Assembly: GCA_015055745.1 (NCBI GenBank)
Contig: SVHS01000007.1
Coordinates: 1-39,006 of the forward strand
DNA from: Clostridiales bacterium
Lineage (GTDB): Bacteria; Bacillota; Clostridia; Christensenellales; UBA1242
Length of the DNA stretch: 39,006 bases
Direction of reading: 5' to 3'
Shown: positions 17,400 through 26,040 of the stretch, piece by piece
Layout: every line of letters starts with the position of its first letter
Position numbering within the stretch: position 1 is the first letter of the stretch
Notes under the pieces: model-generated
What the model saw: only the letters and a program-made list of their open reading frames with translations
Database searches by the model: none
What the model was told of the DNA's origin: nothing
Program-made: the position numbers and the translations under genes

Positions 17400-18029
17400 A
17401 TGAATATAGTTCTTCTCGGCATACAAGGCTGTGGAAAAGGCACATTGGTGTCTGGTCTCGAGAAACACTTGGATTTATACCTTATCTCTATGGGACAGCT
17501 CCTTAGAGATGAAGTGGCTACTGGCTCTGAGCTAGGCAAGCATATCAAAGAAGTACAAGATAGAGGTGAATTGGTAGACTCAAAGATAGTCAAAGATGTA
17601 CTTAGTAAGACATTGAAAACTACGACCAAGCCTTATACAATCTTTGATGGTTATCCTAGAAACAGTCAACAAGCAGATGAATTGGATAGTATTGCAAATG
17701 TGGATTTGGTGATTTACTTAAATCTATCAAAGCAAGATGCTATCGATCGTGTGATGAATAGGCTCAATTGCACTAATTGTGGATTGATTACTAGCAAGAC
17801 AATGGTGGATAGTGATACTTGTCCAAGCTGTGGCGAAAAACTGGTACAGCGTAGTGATGACACTATAGAAGGTGTGACAAAGAGATTTGAATTATACGAA
17901 AAAGAAACCTATCCTTTGATCGAAAGATATCGCTCACGTGGAGTCTTGGTGGAGATAGATGCCAACAATACTCCAGATGAGAGATTGAATCAAGTTTTGA
18001 AGGTTATAAATGATTACGATAAAAAATAA
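17400..18029 (+). CDS. adk: Adenylate kinase (zinc-lid type)
   Basis: A 209-aa enzyme making two ADP from ATP and AMP. The P-loop is GIQGCGKGT (7-15), unlike the usual GPPGAGKGT but retaining the key Gly-Lys-Gly. SMGQLLRDEVATGSELG and FDGYPRNSQQAD form the AMP site (family DGFPRxxxQA, here DGYPR). The lid holds C124-x2-C127 and C141-x2-C144, a zinc site typical of Gram-positive enzymes. TKRFELYEKETYPLIE closes the match. It overlaps map by 20 nt. Divergence is modest; another NMP kinase is unlikely given the lid and position. Confidence 0.93.
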   Translation: MNIVLLGIQGCGKGTLVSGLEKHLDLYLISMGQLLRDEVATGSELGKHIKEVQDRGELVDSKIVKDVLSKTLKTTTKPYTIFDGYPRNSQQADELDSIANVDLVIYLNLSKQDAIDRVMNRLNCTNCGLITSKTMVDSDTCPSCGEKLVQRSDDTIEGVTKRFELYEKETYPLIERYRSRGVLVEIDANNTPDERLNQVLKVINDYDKK

Positions 18030-18753
18030 CATACAGATTGATAGAATGCGTAAGGCAGGCAAGATATTGAAAGAGACTCTTGACTTACTCGAGGCATCTA
18101 TTTATCCTGGCCAAACCACTTTGCGCCTTAATGATTTGGCCTATCAATATATTATTTCCCAAGGCGCAAAACCTTCCTTCTTGAATTATGAGGGGTTCCC
18201 ATACACGATTTGTGCCAGTTTAAATGACCAGGTTGTGCATGGGTTCTCATCAGAAATTCCGCTAAAAGAAGGCGACATAATAAGCATCGATTGTGGCGTA
18301 ATATGGGAAGGTTATCATGCTGATGCAGCTAGGACATTTCCAGTAGGAAATATCTCAATAGAAAAAGCAAATCTAATCGAGGCCACCAAAGAGTCATTCT
18401 TTGCTGGTATCAAAGATATAAAAGCAGGCTCAAGACTAGGACATATTAGCCACAGGATTCAAGTTTATCTTGAAGAGAGAGGTTATGGAGTAGTGAGAGA
18501 GCTAGTGGGACACGGAGTCGGAGAAAAATTACACGAAGACCCTTGTGTACCAAACTATGGCAAGTACAACTCTGGCGTTGTACTGCAAGAAGGTATGACC
18601 TTGGCAATCGAACCAATGTCTACTTTGGGCAAAAGAGATGTGTATCTAGAAGACAACGATTGGACAGTAACTACTGTCGATGGATTGGCTAGTGCGCATT
18701 ATGAAAACACTGTACTTATCACAAAAGACGGTGTGGAAATATTAACTTTATAG
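18010..18753 (+). CDS. map: Methionine aminopeptidase, type I
   Basis: A 247-aa metalloprotease that removes the initiator methionine. The pita-bread fold metal ligands are visible: D94 (SIDCGV), D105 (HADAARTF), H168 (VGHGVGEKLHEDP), E201 (LAIEPM) and E232 (HYENTV), with substrate-binding H77 (VVHGF). The ATG lies within the end of adk, with AAGG upstream, suggesting coupling. It has no N-terminal SEC-C or zinc-finger extension. Confidence 0.97.
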   Translation: MITIKNNIQIDRMRKAGKILKETLDLLEASIYPGQTTLRLNDLAYQYIISQGAKPSFLNYEGFPYTICASLNDQVVHGFSSEIPLKEGDIISIDCGVIWEGYHADAARTFPVGNISIEKANLIEATKESFFAGIKDIKAGSRLGHISHRIQVYLEERGYGVVRELVGHGVGEKLHEDPCVPNYGKYNSGVVLQEGMTLAIEPMSTLGKRDVYLEDNDWTVTTVDGLASAHYENTVLITKDGVEILTL

Positions 18754-18760
18754 AGGTGTT

Positions 18761-19033
18761 ATGGATACGAAATTCGTGGCAGGTGATGTGGTAATTTCGA
18801 CTAGCGGACATGATAAAAATAGGGTATTTATCGTCATAGGTATTGACAAAAATGGATATCCTGCTATAATAGACGGTAGATATAGAATTAGGACAAAGCC
18901 AAAAGTCAAAAATCCAAAGCACTTATTACTAGTGGCTCATGATGAAAAAATATTAGAAAAAGTCAATTCGCCACTCGCTACAGATACTGAAATCTATAAG
19001 ATGATTAAAGTATATAATCAAGTAAAGGAGTAA
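18761..19033 (+). CDS. KOW-domain RNA-binding protein (L14e-like)
   Basis: A 90-aa protein with an N-terminal KOW-like segment ([21 protein letters not shown], about 5-25) and [13 protein letters not shown] further on. Small KOW proteins of the eukaryotic L14e type occur at this very position, between map and infA, in many Clostridia; their role is unproven but presumed ribosomal or RNA-binding. The ribosome binding site is GAGG before ATG 18761. The stop is followed after two bases by the infA ATG. Confidence 0.88.
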   Translation: MDTKFVAGDVVISTSGHDKNRVFIVIGIDKNGYPAIIDGRYRIRTKPKVKNPKHLLLVAHDEKILEKVNSPLATDTEIYKMIKVYNQVKE

Positions 19034-19035
19034 AT

Positions 19036-19257
19036 ATGTCGAAAGAAGACGTTATCGAAGCTGAAGGAGAAGTTGTAGAAGTTTTAGGCAACATGAACTT
19101 TAAAGTAAAGATTATGAATGACCATATCATTACTGCCTATATCTCAGGAAAATTGCGTACCAATTTTATTAGAATTTTGGTAGGAGATAAGGTGAAAGTG
19201 GAAATGAGTCCTTATGATTTGACAAAAGGTCGTATCATTTGGAGAGATAAAAACTAG
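19036..19257 (+). CDS. infA: Translation initiation factor IF-1
   Basis: A 73-aa OB-fold protein that occupies the 30S A site during initiation. The sequence [40 protein letters not shown] and [23 protein letters not shown] matches the family. The SD AAAGGAG overlaps the stop of the preceding KOW gene, so the two are coupled. Confidence 0.98.
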   Translation: MSKEDVIEAEGEVVEVLGNMNFKVKIMNDHIITAYISGKLRTNFIRILVGDKVKVEMSPYDLTKGRIIWRDKN

Positions 19258-19290
19258 ATACAACAAACTGAATTTTAAAGGAGAAATATT

Positions 19291-19407
19291 ATGAAGGTTA
19301 GACCATCAGTTAAGCCTATGTGTGAAAAGTGTAAAGTAATCAAAAGAAATGGTAAAGTAATGGTTATTTGTTCTAAGTCACCAAAGCACAAACAGCGTCA
19401 AGGTTAA
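19291..19407 (+). CDS. rpmJ: Ribosomal protein bL36 (zinc type)
   Basis: A 38-aa 50S protein. It reads [20 protein letters not shown], then [15 protein letters not shown], with the zinc ligands C11, C14, C27 and H32 of the classical L36. AAAGGAG lies before the ATG. It sits between infA and rpsM as usual. Confidence 0.97.
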   Translation: MKVRPSVKPMCEKCKVIKRNGKVMVICSKSPKHKQRQG

Positions 19408-19415
19408 TAGAAATT

Positions 19416-19440
19416 AAGCGAAATGAATGTTCGCTTTCTT
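19416..19440 (+). terminator. Weak terminator-like hairpin after rpmJ
   Basis: AAGCGAA (19416-19422) pairs with TTCGCTT (19430-19436) around a 7-nt loop. Only a short, interrupted T-tract (TCTTT) follows, so it may attenuate rather than stop transcription. Confidence 0.45.
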
Positions 19441-19456
19441 TAAGTTTGAAAACAAG

Positions 19457-19486
19457 CACAATGTCTCGCGGCAATTTGGCATTGTG
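19457..19486 (+). promoter_or_regulatory. Hairpin in the rpsM leader
   Basis: CACAATGTC (19457-19465) pairs with GGCATTGTG (19478-19486), one T-G wobble, around a 12-nt loop, in a 142-nt gap that is large for this cluster. It is a candidate r-protein (S4 in E. coli alpha operon) control element; no promoter is evident. Confidence 0.45.
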
Positions 19487-19549
19487 AGAAAATAAATGGA
19501 GAAAAATCTCTATAATTTAACAAAATTGAATTGAAAAGGAGAAAAAACA

Positions 19550-19918
19550 ATGGCTCGTATATCAGGCGTGGATTTGCCTAATGAAAAGAGAGTTGAAATC
19601 GGTCTTACTTATATCTACGGTATTGGTAGAGTAAGCTCAAACAAGATTTTGGCTGCTACTGGTATCAATCCAGACACAAGAGTGAAAGACCTTACAGAAA
19701 ATGAAATCGCTTCTATCCGTAAATATATAGAAGCAAACTATGTCGTAGAGGGTGAAAAGAGAAAAGATGTCGCTCTTGATATTAAGCGTTTGAAAGAAAT
19801 CAGGTGCTATCGTGGACTTCGCCACATTGCTAATTTGCCAGTTCGTGGTCAATCAAGCAAGCAAAACGCGCGTACACGCAAAGGCCCTAAGAAAACAATA
19901 GCTAATAAGAAAAAATAA
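19550..19918 (+). CDS. rpsM: Ribosomal protein uS13
   Basis: A 122-aa 30S head protein contacting P-site tRNA and L5. It has [32 protein letters not shown], the [17 protein letters not shown] stretch and the basic C-terminal tail [15 protein letters not shown]. It starts the alpha portion of the cluster after the hairpins at 19416-19486, with AAAGGAG. Confidence 0.98.
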   Translation: MARISGVDLPNEKRVEIGLTYIYGIGRVSSNKILAATGINPDTRVKDLTENEIASIRKYIEANYVVEGEKRKDVALDIKRLKEIRCYRGLRHIANLPVRGQSSKQNARTRKGPKKTIANKKK

Positions 19919-19928
19919 GGAGTAAATA

Positions 19929-20318
19929 ATGGCTGTTAAAAAAGAAACAAAGAAAAAGAAAATATTAGTCAGCAATGGTGAAGGACAAGTTCACATTTTT
20001 GCTAATTCTAATAACACATTAGTGACTTTGACAGATAGTCAGGGAAATGCTTTGGCTCAGTGCAGTGCGGGTGCTCGTGGCAACCGTGGTGCTAAAAAGA
20101 CTACACCATTCGCAGCTCAAGATGCTGTAGAGACTTGTCTTGCAAATGCTAGCAAGTTTGGTGTAAGCAAAGTAGCTGTTTTTGTTAAGGGCGCAGGTGT
20201 GGCTCGTGAATCTGCAATTAGAGCAGTAGGTACTGCGGGATTACAAGTGACTATGATAAAAGACGTATCTCCAATCCCTCACAATGGTTGCAGACCACCT
20301 AAGAAGAGAAGATTATAG
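19929..20318 (+). CDS. rpsK: Ribosomal protein uS11
   Basis: A 129-aa 30S platform protein near the E site. The conserved text is HIFANSNNTLVTLTDSQGNA, GARGNRGAKKTTPFAAQDA, the AVFVKGAGVARESAIRAVG segment and the end DVSPIPHNGCRPPKKRRL (family: DVTPIPHNGCRPPKRRRV). Confidence 0.98.
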   Translation: MAVKKETKKKKILVSNGEGQVHIFANSNNTLVTLTDSQGNALAQCSAGARGNRGAKKTTPFAAQDAVETCLANASKFGVSKVAVFVKGAGVARESAIRAVGTAGLQVTMIKDVSPIPHNGCRPPKKRRL

Positions 20319-20326
20319 GAGGAAAT

Positions 20327-20944
20327 ATGGCAAAGAATACTAGTCCAGATTGTAAACAGTGTCGTAGAGAAGGTTGCAAGTTATTCTTGAAGGGCGAGAG
20401 ATGTTTGACTAAATGTGCATTTGACAAGCGTCCAGTGGCTCCAGGTCCACACGCTACAGCAAAGAAAAAAGTATCTGAGTACGGCGTACAATTGAGAGAG
20501 AAACAAAAAGTTCGTAGAGCTTATGGTTTGTTGGAGAAACAATTTAGAAATTATTACGAAAAAGCTGCTAAAGGTAAGGAGAGTACAGGTTGGGCATTGT
20601 TGAAAATGCTTGAGATGAGACTTGACAACGTAGTATATCGTATGGGTCTAGGTGTATCTCGTACAGAGTCTAGACAGATCGTAAATCATGGCCACATCAC
20701 TGTAAATGGTAAGAAGGTAAATATCCCTTCATATCAAGTGAAAGTGGGCGATGTGATCGCAGTGAAAGAAAGTAAGCAAAGTCTTGAAATGTTTGCAAGC
20801 TTGAAGGGATTGAAAGTCAATACTCCAAAATGGTTAGAGTTTAATACTGACAGTTTGACTGGTAAGGTACTAGCTCTTCCAGAAAGAGATGATATTGATT
20901 TGGGAATTCAAGAGCACTTGATTGTAGAATTTTATTCAAGATAA
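20327..20944 (+). CDS. rpsD: Ribosomal protein uS4
   Basis: A 205-aa 16S assembly initiator and mRNA-helicase component of the entry channel; in E. coli it represses its own operon. The N-terminus bears a cysteine-rich zinc motif (CKQCRREGCKLFLKGERC, 9-26) followed by CAFDKR; the S4 domain is RLDNVVYRMGLGVSRTESRQ with VNHGHITVNGKKVNIPSYQV. Cysteine at position 17 of the motif (EGCKLF) is an extra beyond the usual four. Confidence 0.97.
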   Translation: MAKNTSPDCKQCRREGCKLFLKGERCLTKCAFDKRPVAPGPHATAKKKVSEYGVQLREKQKVRRAYGLLEKQFRNYYEKAAKGKESTGWALLKMLEMRLDNVVYRMGLGVSRTESRQIVNHGHITVNGKKVNIPSYQVKVGDVIAVKESKQSLEMFASLKGLKVNTPKWLEFNTDSLTGKVLALPERDDIDLGIQEHLIVEFYSR

Positions 20945-20959
20945 TAGGAGAAATTAATT

Positions 20960-21916
20960 ATGATGGAAATCGAAAAACCAAAAATACTTTTAGACGAACA
21001 AGAAAATGGCGCTCGTGCTATTATCACAGTAGAGCCTTTGGAAAAAGGATTTGGTATTACTATCGGCAATATGTTGAGAAGAACATTGTTATCTTCACTT
21101 CCTGGTGCTGCTATTGTAGGTATCAAAATCAAAAATGTTATGCATGAATTCTCTACTATCAAAGGTGTAAGTGAAGACGTGCCTGATATCATTTTGAACT
21201 TGAAGGCTATCGCTGTCAAGACTGAAAGTACTGATGAAGATTTCAGAGGAACTATTACTTTGAACAAGAAAGGTGCAGGTGTCGTATATGCCAAAGATTT
21301 GATTTGTGAAGATGGAATTTCTATCTTGAATCAAGATCAATACATTTGTACTTTGGACGATGATGCTGACCTTGATATGACACTTTATGTTGGACGTGGC
21401 AGAGGATTTGTGTCTGCTAACCTAAACAAAGGATTTTCTGACGAGGTGGATTATATCGCGATCGACTCTTTATTCACTCCAGTAAAGCGAGTAAATTTTG
21501 AAGTTCAGTCTAGCCGTGTAGGTCGTAGTCTTGACTATGACAAGCTAGTCTTGGATATCCAGACTCGTGGTACTGTTAGTGCTAAAGAAGTGGTTGCTCT
21601 TTCTGCTAAATTGTTGAATGATTATGCTACTATGTTCGTCGAGCTTGTAGAAGGTATGGACGGAGTAAATATCTTAGTAGCTAGAAAAGAAGACGAAAGA
21701 ACAAAATTGTTTGAAAAGCCTATCGAGGAAATGGAATTGAGCGTACGTAGTTATAACTGCTTGAAGCGTGCTGGTATCGATACTGTGGGCGACCTCGCTA
21801 AGAAGAGCCGTGCAGAGATGATGAAAGTGCGTAATATGGGTGCTAAATCTATGGAAGAAGTTATCAACAAGCTCGAATCTTATGGAATCGTGCTAGAAGG
21901 CAATGACAATTATTAA
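20960..21916 (+). CDS. rpoA: RNA polymerase alpha subunit
   Basis: The 318-aa alpha subunit, the assembly scaffold of RNA polymerase. The N-terminal domain (about 1-225) has GFGITIGNMLRRTLLSSLPG, and the C-terminal domain (from about 250) has IEEMELSVRSYNCLKRAGID and KSMEEVINKLESYG, the UP-element and activator-binding helices. It follows rpsD; AGGAG precedes ATG 20960, and the second codon is also ATG. Confidence 0.98.
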   Translation: MMEIEKPKILLDEQENGARAIITVEPLEKGFGITIGNMLRRTLLSSLPGAAIVGIKIKNVMHEFSTIKGVSEDVPDIILNLKAIAVKTESTDEDFRGTITLNKKGAGVVYAKDLICEDGISILNQDQYICTLDDDADLDMTLYVGRGRGFVSANLNKGFSDEVDYIAIDSLFTPVKRVNFEVQSSRVGRSLDYDKLVLDIQTRGTVSAKEVVALSAKLLNDYATMFVELVEGMDGVNILVARKEDERTKLFEKPIEEMELSVRSYNCLKRAGIDTVGDLAKKSRAEMMKVRNMGAKSMEEVINKLESYGIVLEGNDNY

Positions 21917-21944
21917 AATTTATTAAATTCATAAAGGAGAAAAT

Positions 21945-22454
21945 ATGAAAGTAAAGATGTTAGGACGCCCTACTGAAGAAAGATTGGCTATCATGAGAAA
22001 TCAGGCTACAGATCTTCTTTGGAAAGGTAAAATCGAGACTACTCTTGCTAGAGCTAAATCTCTAAAGAGTTACGCTGAAAAGATTTTAACACTTGCTATC
22101 AATAGCTACGAAGATGTAGTCACTGTACAAAAGACTACTGTCAATGCTAAGGGTGAAAAGGTCGCTCGTGAAGTAATGAATGATGGACCAAAGAAGTTAG
22201 CTGCTCGTAGAAAAATTATGGCAAAAGTGTACACAGTACAAGAAGAGCGTAAGCCTGGTGAGAAAAAGGCTGATTACCTTGCTCGTATAGATAATATCAA
22301 GTATCCACTTTTGGAAAAAATCTTTAACATTTATGCACCTAAATATGATGCTCGTGCTAAAGAATTGGGTCAAAAGGGTGGTTATACTCGTATCTTAAAA
22401 ATAGGTAAGCGTAAGGGTGATAATGCTGAGATGGCAATCATTGAGCTTATCTAG
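21945..22454 (+). CDS. rplQ: Ribosomal protein bL17, long form
   Basis: A 169-aa 50S tunnel-exit protein, longer than the usual 115-130 residues. The core is normal at the start (LGRPTEERLAIMRNQATDLL, KIETTLARAKSLKSYAEK) and end (YTRILKIGKRKGDNAEMAIIEL); an insert of about 45 residues (roughly 75-140) that includes EVMNDGPKKLAARRK and QEERKPGEKKADYLAR enlarges the middle. Some Clostridia have such long L17. It is the last gene of the S10-spc-alpha cluster. Confidence 0.96.
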   Translation: MKVKMLGRPTEERLAIMRNQATDLLWKGKIETTLARAKSLKSYAEKILTLAINSYEDVVTVQKTTVNAKGEKVAREVMNDGPKKLAARRKIMAKVYTVQEERKPGEKKADYLARIDNIKYPLLEKIFNIYAPKYDARAKELGQKGGYTRILKIGKRKGDNAEMAIIELI

Positions 22455-22476
22455 TAAAAAACTATAAAATAAAATT

Positions 22477-22509
22477 CAAATATCCGCCAGTAATTCTGGT
22501 GGATATTTG
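22477..22509 (+). other. 14-bp hairpin after rplQ without a T-tract
   Basis: CAAATATCCGCCAG (22477-22490) pairs with CTGGTGGATATTTG (22496-22509) around TAATT, one G-T wobble. No T-run follows, so it is more likely an RNA processing or 3'-end stabilising structure than a classical terminator. Confidence 0.6.
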
Positions 22510-22527
22510 CTCTAATGGAGAAAAATA

Positions 22528-22770
22528 ATGGAAATACAAAATACTTCTCGTTTTTGCGAGACATTGAGTGCTGTAAAGGGAGTGCTGTACGAAGAAATGG
22601 CATCTTTTGATAAAGATCAATATGAAATATATCTAAACAGAGTGCGCTCTATAGAAAATAGCACTATTAAGGAAGGAGAGCTTGATTTTGATGATGCTGC
22701 AGATATGTTGGCAGATTTAATGCAAGAAATCTGTGCAAAATTGGAAAATATAAATACAAACAATTTATAA
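22528..22770 (+). CDS. Unrecognised small acidic protein (80 aa)
   Basis: I do not recognise this protein. It is 80 residues, acidic and helical in appearance (EGELDFDDAADMLADLMQEI), without a signal peptide or membrane segment. A clear SD (GGAG, 7 nt before ATG 22528) and a strong terminator directly after it support the reading. It lies between rplQ and the str genes and is probably cotranscribed with the ribosomal cluster past the hairpin at 22477-22509. Function unknown. Confidence 0.75.
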   Translation: MEIQNTSRFCETLSAVKGVLYEEMASFDKDQYEIYLNRVRSIENSTIKEGELDFDDAADMLADLMQEICAKLENINTNNL

Positions 22771-22776
22771 AAAATT

Positions 22777-22802
22777 ACACCTAAAAATATAGGTGTTTTT
22801 TT
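22777..22802 (+). terminator. Terminator after the 80-aa gene
   Basis: ACACCTA (22777-22783) pairs with TAGGTGT (22790-22796) around AAAATA, followed by a run of seven T. It ends the S10-spc-alpha transcription unit. Confidence 0.9.
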
Positions 22803-22834
22803 ATTATAAAAGTGCAAAAATTTATTTTAAAGTA

Positions 22835-22863
22835 TTGACAAACTGTTTGCTTTTTTATATAAT
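22835..22863 (+). promoter_or_regulatory. Perfect-consensus promoter of the str operon
   Basis: TTGACA (22835-22840), a 17-nt spacer and TATAAT (22858-22863) match the sigma-A consensus exactly. Confidence 0.93.
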
Positions 22864-22899
22864 ATATCAGTATTGTACAAATTGCTGCTTTGTCTATAC

Positions 22900-22914
22900 T
22901 TGGCGTAATGCCAA
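22900..22914 (+). promoter_or_regulatory. Small hairpin in the rpsL leader
   Basis: TTGGC (22900-22904) pairs with GCCAA (22910-22914) around GTAAT, in the 75-nt leader between the promoter and the AAGGAGG. Any regulatory role is inference. Confidence 0.35.
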
Positions 22915-22946
22915 AAGAGGTTGCGAAATTTATTAAGGAGGAAAAC

Positions 22947-23318
22947 ATGCCTACAGTTAATCAATTGGTTAGAAAAGGTAGAAAGAAAGAAGTCGTAAAG
23001 AGTCAGTCTATACTATTAGACGAATGCCCACAAAAGCGTGGTGTTTGTTTGACTGTGACTACTACTACACCTAAGAAACCTAACTCAGCTTTGCGTAAGA
23101 TTTGTAGAGTTCGTTTGTCAAATGGTAAGGAGACTACTTGCTATATCCCAGGCGAAGGTCACAATCTTCAAGAGCACAACGTAGTGCTTATCCGTGGCGG
23201 TCGTGTGCCTGATCTACCAGGTGTAAGATATCACGTAGTACGTGGTGCTTTGGATACTGCTGCTGTGCAAAAGCGTAAGCAAGGTAGAAGTAAATATGGC
23301 GCTAAACGTCCAAAATAA
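22947..23318 (+). CDS. rpsL: Ribosomal protein uS12
   Basis: A 123-aa 30S decoding-centre protein, the classic streptomycin target partner. It starts [14 protein letters not shown] at ATG 22947, with AAGGAGG seven bases upstream; an in-frame upstream TTG at 22890 is rejected because it would lie in the leader. Conserved are [20 protein letters not shown], the [15 protein letters not shown] segment and [17 protein letters not shown]. The residue equivalent to K43 (PKKPNSAL) is the wild-type lysine. Confidence 0.98.
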   Translation: MPTVNQLVRKGRKKEVVKSQSILLDECPQKRGVCLTVTTTTPKKPNSALRKICRVRLSNGKETTCYIPGEGHNLQEHNVVLIRGGRVPDLPGVRYHVVRGALDTAAVQKRKQGRSKYGAKRPK

Positions 23319-23383
23319 TCATCACTGATTATAATTAATAAATAAAATCATTTTGGTTTGAAAATTTGTAAAAGGAGAAAATT

Positions 23384-23854
23384 ATGTCAAGAAGAAATCA
23401 GGCTGTAAAACGTGAAGTTTTGCCAGATCCATTATATAATTCTACTCTAGTATCAAAAGTAGTAAATCAAGTAATGGTAGACGGTAAAAAGGGTATCGCT
23501 CAATCTATCGTTTATACAGCAATGAAAATAGCAAGTGAAAAGATCAATGAAGAACCTTTGACAGTTCTTACTAATGCTATTGAGAATATTAAACCTAAGC
23601 TTGAGACTAAGGCTAGACGTGTCGGTGGTGCGAACTATCAAGTACCTATGGACGTTAGTGCTGAGCGTCAACAGACTTTGGCTATTCGTTGGTTGGTAAT
23701 CTGTGCTAGAAAGCGTAACGAGCGTGGTATGGAAAATAGACTAGCTGCTGAATTGGCTGATGCATTCAATCAAGCTGGTGGTGCTATAAAGAAACGTGAC
23801 GATATGCATAGACAAGCAGAGGCTAACAAAGCATTTGCTCATTATCGTTGGTAA
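23384..23854 (+). CDS. rpsG: Ribosomal protein uS7
   Basis: A 156-aa 30S head assembly initiator, and in E. coli the translational repressor of the str operon. It has MSRRNQAVKREVLPDPLYNS, the KARRVGGANYQVPMDVSAER beta hairpin and KRDDMHRQAEANKAFAHYRW at the end. AAAGGAG precedes the ATG. It follows rpsL after 65 nt. Confidence 0.98.
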   Translation: MSRRNQAVKREVLPDPLYNSTLVSKVVNQVMVDGKKGIAQSIVYTAMKIASEKINEEPLTVLTNAIENIKPKLETKARRVGGANYQVPMDVSAERQQTLAIRWLVICARKRNERGMENRLAAELADAFNQAGGAIKKRDDMHRQAEANKAFAHYRW

Positions 23855-23868
23855 TATAAGGGGGAAAA

Positions 23869-25950
23869 ATGGCGAGAGAAGTTCCATTAGAAAAAATTAG
23901 AAATGTCGGTATCATGGCTCACATTGATACTGGTAAGACTACTACTACAGAAAGAATCTTGTTCTACACTGGTATTAATCATAAACTAGGTGAAGTGCAT
24001 GATGGTCAAGCTACTATGGACTGGATGGCACAAGAGCAAGAAAGAGGTATTACAATTACATCTGCTTGTACTACTTGTAAGTGGAAAGATTGTACTATCA
24101 ATATTATCGATACTCCAGGACACGTAGACTTTACTGTTGAGGTTGAGCGTTCACTAAAAGTATTGGACGGTGCTGTAGCATTGTTTAGTGCTCGTGCAGG
24201 CGTTCAGACTCAGTCAGAAAAAGTTTGGAGACAAGCATCAAAGTTTAATGTTCCAAGAATTTGTTTTGTAAACAAAATGGATATTAATGATGCTAATTTC
24301 TTAAATGCTGTAAATAGCATGAGAAAGAGATTAGGTGCAAATGCTGTGCCTCTTCAATTACCTATCGGTGAAGCCGAGACATTTAGAGGATTTGTAGACC
24401 TAATCAAAATGAAAGCGTATGTATTCTATGATGATCTTGGTAAAGATATCAGAGAAGAAGAAGTTCCAGCTGACATGTTGGCTATGTGTCAAGAATATAG
24501 ACAAAAAATGATCGAGTCAGTAGCCGAGACAGATGATGAATTGTTAGATAAATTCTTTGCTGGCGAAGAGCTTACTATCGACGAAATCAAACGTGGTATT
24601 CGTAAGGCTACTATTAGCTTGAAGATGTTCCCAGTACTTTGTGGTACAGCTGCTAGGAATAAGGGTATCCAAGAGCTTTTGAATGCTATCGTAGATTATA
24701 TGCCTAGTCCTATCGATGTACAGGCTATCACTGGTACATTGGAAGACGGTACTACAGTAGAGAGAAACAATAGTGACTCTGAGCCATTTGCAGCTTTAGC
24801 ATTTAAGATTGCTACTGACCCATATGTGGGTAAGATCACATTTATCCGTGTATATAGCGGTAAATTAGATGCAGGTAGCTATGTATTAAATTCTAGCAAG
24901 GGCAAGAAAGAGCGTATCGGTCGTCTACTACACATGCATTCAAATAATAGAACAGATATCGATGAGGTATTGGCTGGAGATATTTGTGCTGTAGTAGGAC
25001 TAAAAAATACAGGTACTGGTGATACATTGTGTGATGAAAGTCACCCAATCAAATTGGAAGAGATGGAATTTATGAAACCAGTTATCGAGCAGGCTATCGA
25101 GCCTAAAGATAAGCAAGCTCAAGAAAAACTAGGTATTGCATTGTCAAAACTTATGGAAGAAGACCCTACATTCAAGGCTTATACAGATGAACAAACTGGT
25201 CAAACAATTATTGCTGGTATGGGTGAATTGCACCTAGAGATTCTAGTAGATCGTATGAAACGTGAGTTCAATGTAGAAGTGACAGTAGGTCGTCCGCAAG
25301 TAGCATACAAAGAGACTATCCGTCGTGCTGTAGAGGCAGAAGGAAAGTATATCAAACAATCTGGTGGTCGTGGTCAATACGGTCACTGTAAGATCAAGAT
25401 GGAGCCACTCGAGAGAGACAAGGGCTATATCTTCGAAAACACAGTAGTCGGTGGTGCTATACCTAAAGAGTTTATCGCTCCTATCGATGCTGGTATCCAA
25501 GAAGCTAAAAAATCTGGTGTGGTAGCTGGTTATGAAGTTATTGACTTTAAGGTTAATGTTTATGATGGTTCTTACCACGATGTGGACTCTAGTGAAATGG
25601 CATTTAAGATTGCTGGTAGTATGGCATTTAAAGAAGCTATGAAGAAAGCAGATCCAGTGCTTTTAGAGCCTATCATGAAGGTCGACGTAGAAGTGCCAGA
25701 CGAGTATCTTGGTACTGTAATGGGTGGTTTGACATCTCGTAGAGGTATCCTCACTGGTACTGAGTCTAAAGATGGTAGTCAAGTAATCCATGCAGAAGTG
25801 CCACTAGCAGAAATGTTTGGATACATGACAGACCTACGTGGTTCTACACAAGGTCGTGGTTCATTCGATATGGTATTCAGTCACTATGCTGAGACTCCAA
25901 AGAATGTTTCAGAAAAAATCGTAGGCGATAGAAAAAGAATCGAACAATAA
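23869..25950 (+). CDS. fusA: Elongation factor G
   Basis: The 693-aa translocase GTPase. G1 is AHIDTGKT (17-24), the switch region [10 protein letters not shown]3 DTPGHVDFT, and G4 NKMD; domain II, III, IV and V follow, with domain IV containing [17 protein letters not shown] and [16 protein letters not shown]. Ending text [20 protein letters not shown] is typical. Length matches fusA rather than a tetracycline-resistance or EF-G2 type protein, and the rpsL-rpsG context supports it. Confidence 0.98.
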   Translation: MAREVPLEKIRNVGIMAHIDTGKTTTTERILFYTGINHKLGEVHDGQATMDWMAQEQERGITITSACTTCKWKDCTINIIDTPGHVDFTVEVERSLKVLDGAVALFSARAGVQTQSEKVWRQASKFNVPRICFVNKMDINDANFLNAVNSMRKRLGANAVPLQLPIGEAETFRGFVDLIKMKAYVFYDDLGKDIREEEVPADMLAMCQEYRQKMIESVAETDDELLDKFFAGEELTIDEIKRGIRKATISLKMFPVLCGTAARNKGIQELLNAIVDYMPSPIDVQAITGTLEDGTTVERNNSDSEPFAALAFKIATDPYVGKITFIRVYSGKLDAGSYVLNSSKGKKERIGRLLHMHSNNRTDIDEVLAGDICAVVGLKNTGTGDTLCDESHPIKLEEMEFMKPVIEQAIEPKDKQAQEKLGIALSKLMEEDPTFKAYTDEQTGQTIIAGMGELHLEILVDRMKREFNVEVTVGRPQVAYKETIRRAVEAEGKYIKQSGGRGQYGHCKIKMEPLERDKGYIFENTVVGGAIPKEFIAPIDAGIQEAKKSGVVAGYEVIDFKVNVYDGSYHDVDSSEMAFKIAGSMAFKEAMKKADPVLLEPIMKVDVEVPDEYLGTVMGGLTSRRGILTGTESKDGSQVIHAEVPLAEMFGYMTDLRGSTQGRGSFDMVFSHYAETPKNVSEKIVGDRKRIEQ

Positions 25951-25976
25951 TTTTTAAAATAGTATATAAATTTTGC

Positions 25977-26006
25977 TTGACTTTACAGGTCAAATTAAAG
26001 TAAAAT
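25977..26006 (+). promoter_or_regulatory. Promoter between fusA and tuf
   Basis: TTGACT (25977-25982), an 18-nt spacer and TAAAAT (26001-26006). TTGAC and GTCAA also form a small inverted repeat around the -35. It likely boosts tuf beyond the upstream genes. Confidence 0.65.
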
Positions 26007-26040
26007 ATAATTGTTAATTAAATAAAGGAGAATTTTAAAT

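Noticed and set aside
22890..22946. N-terminal extension of rpsL from a TTG
   Set aside because: It crosses the leader hairpin, while ATG 22947 has a perfect SD and matches the family start.
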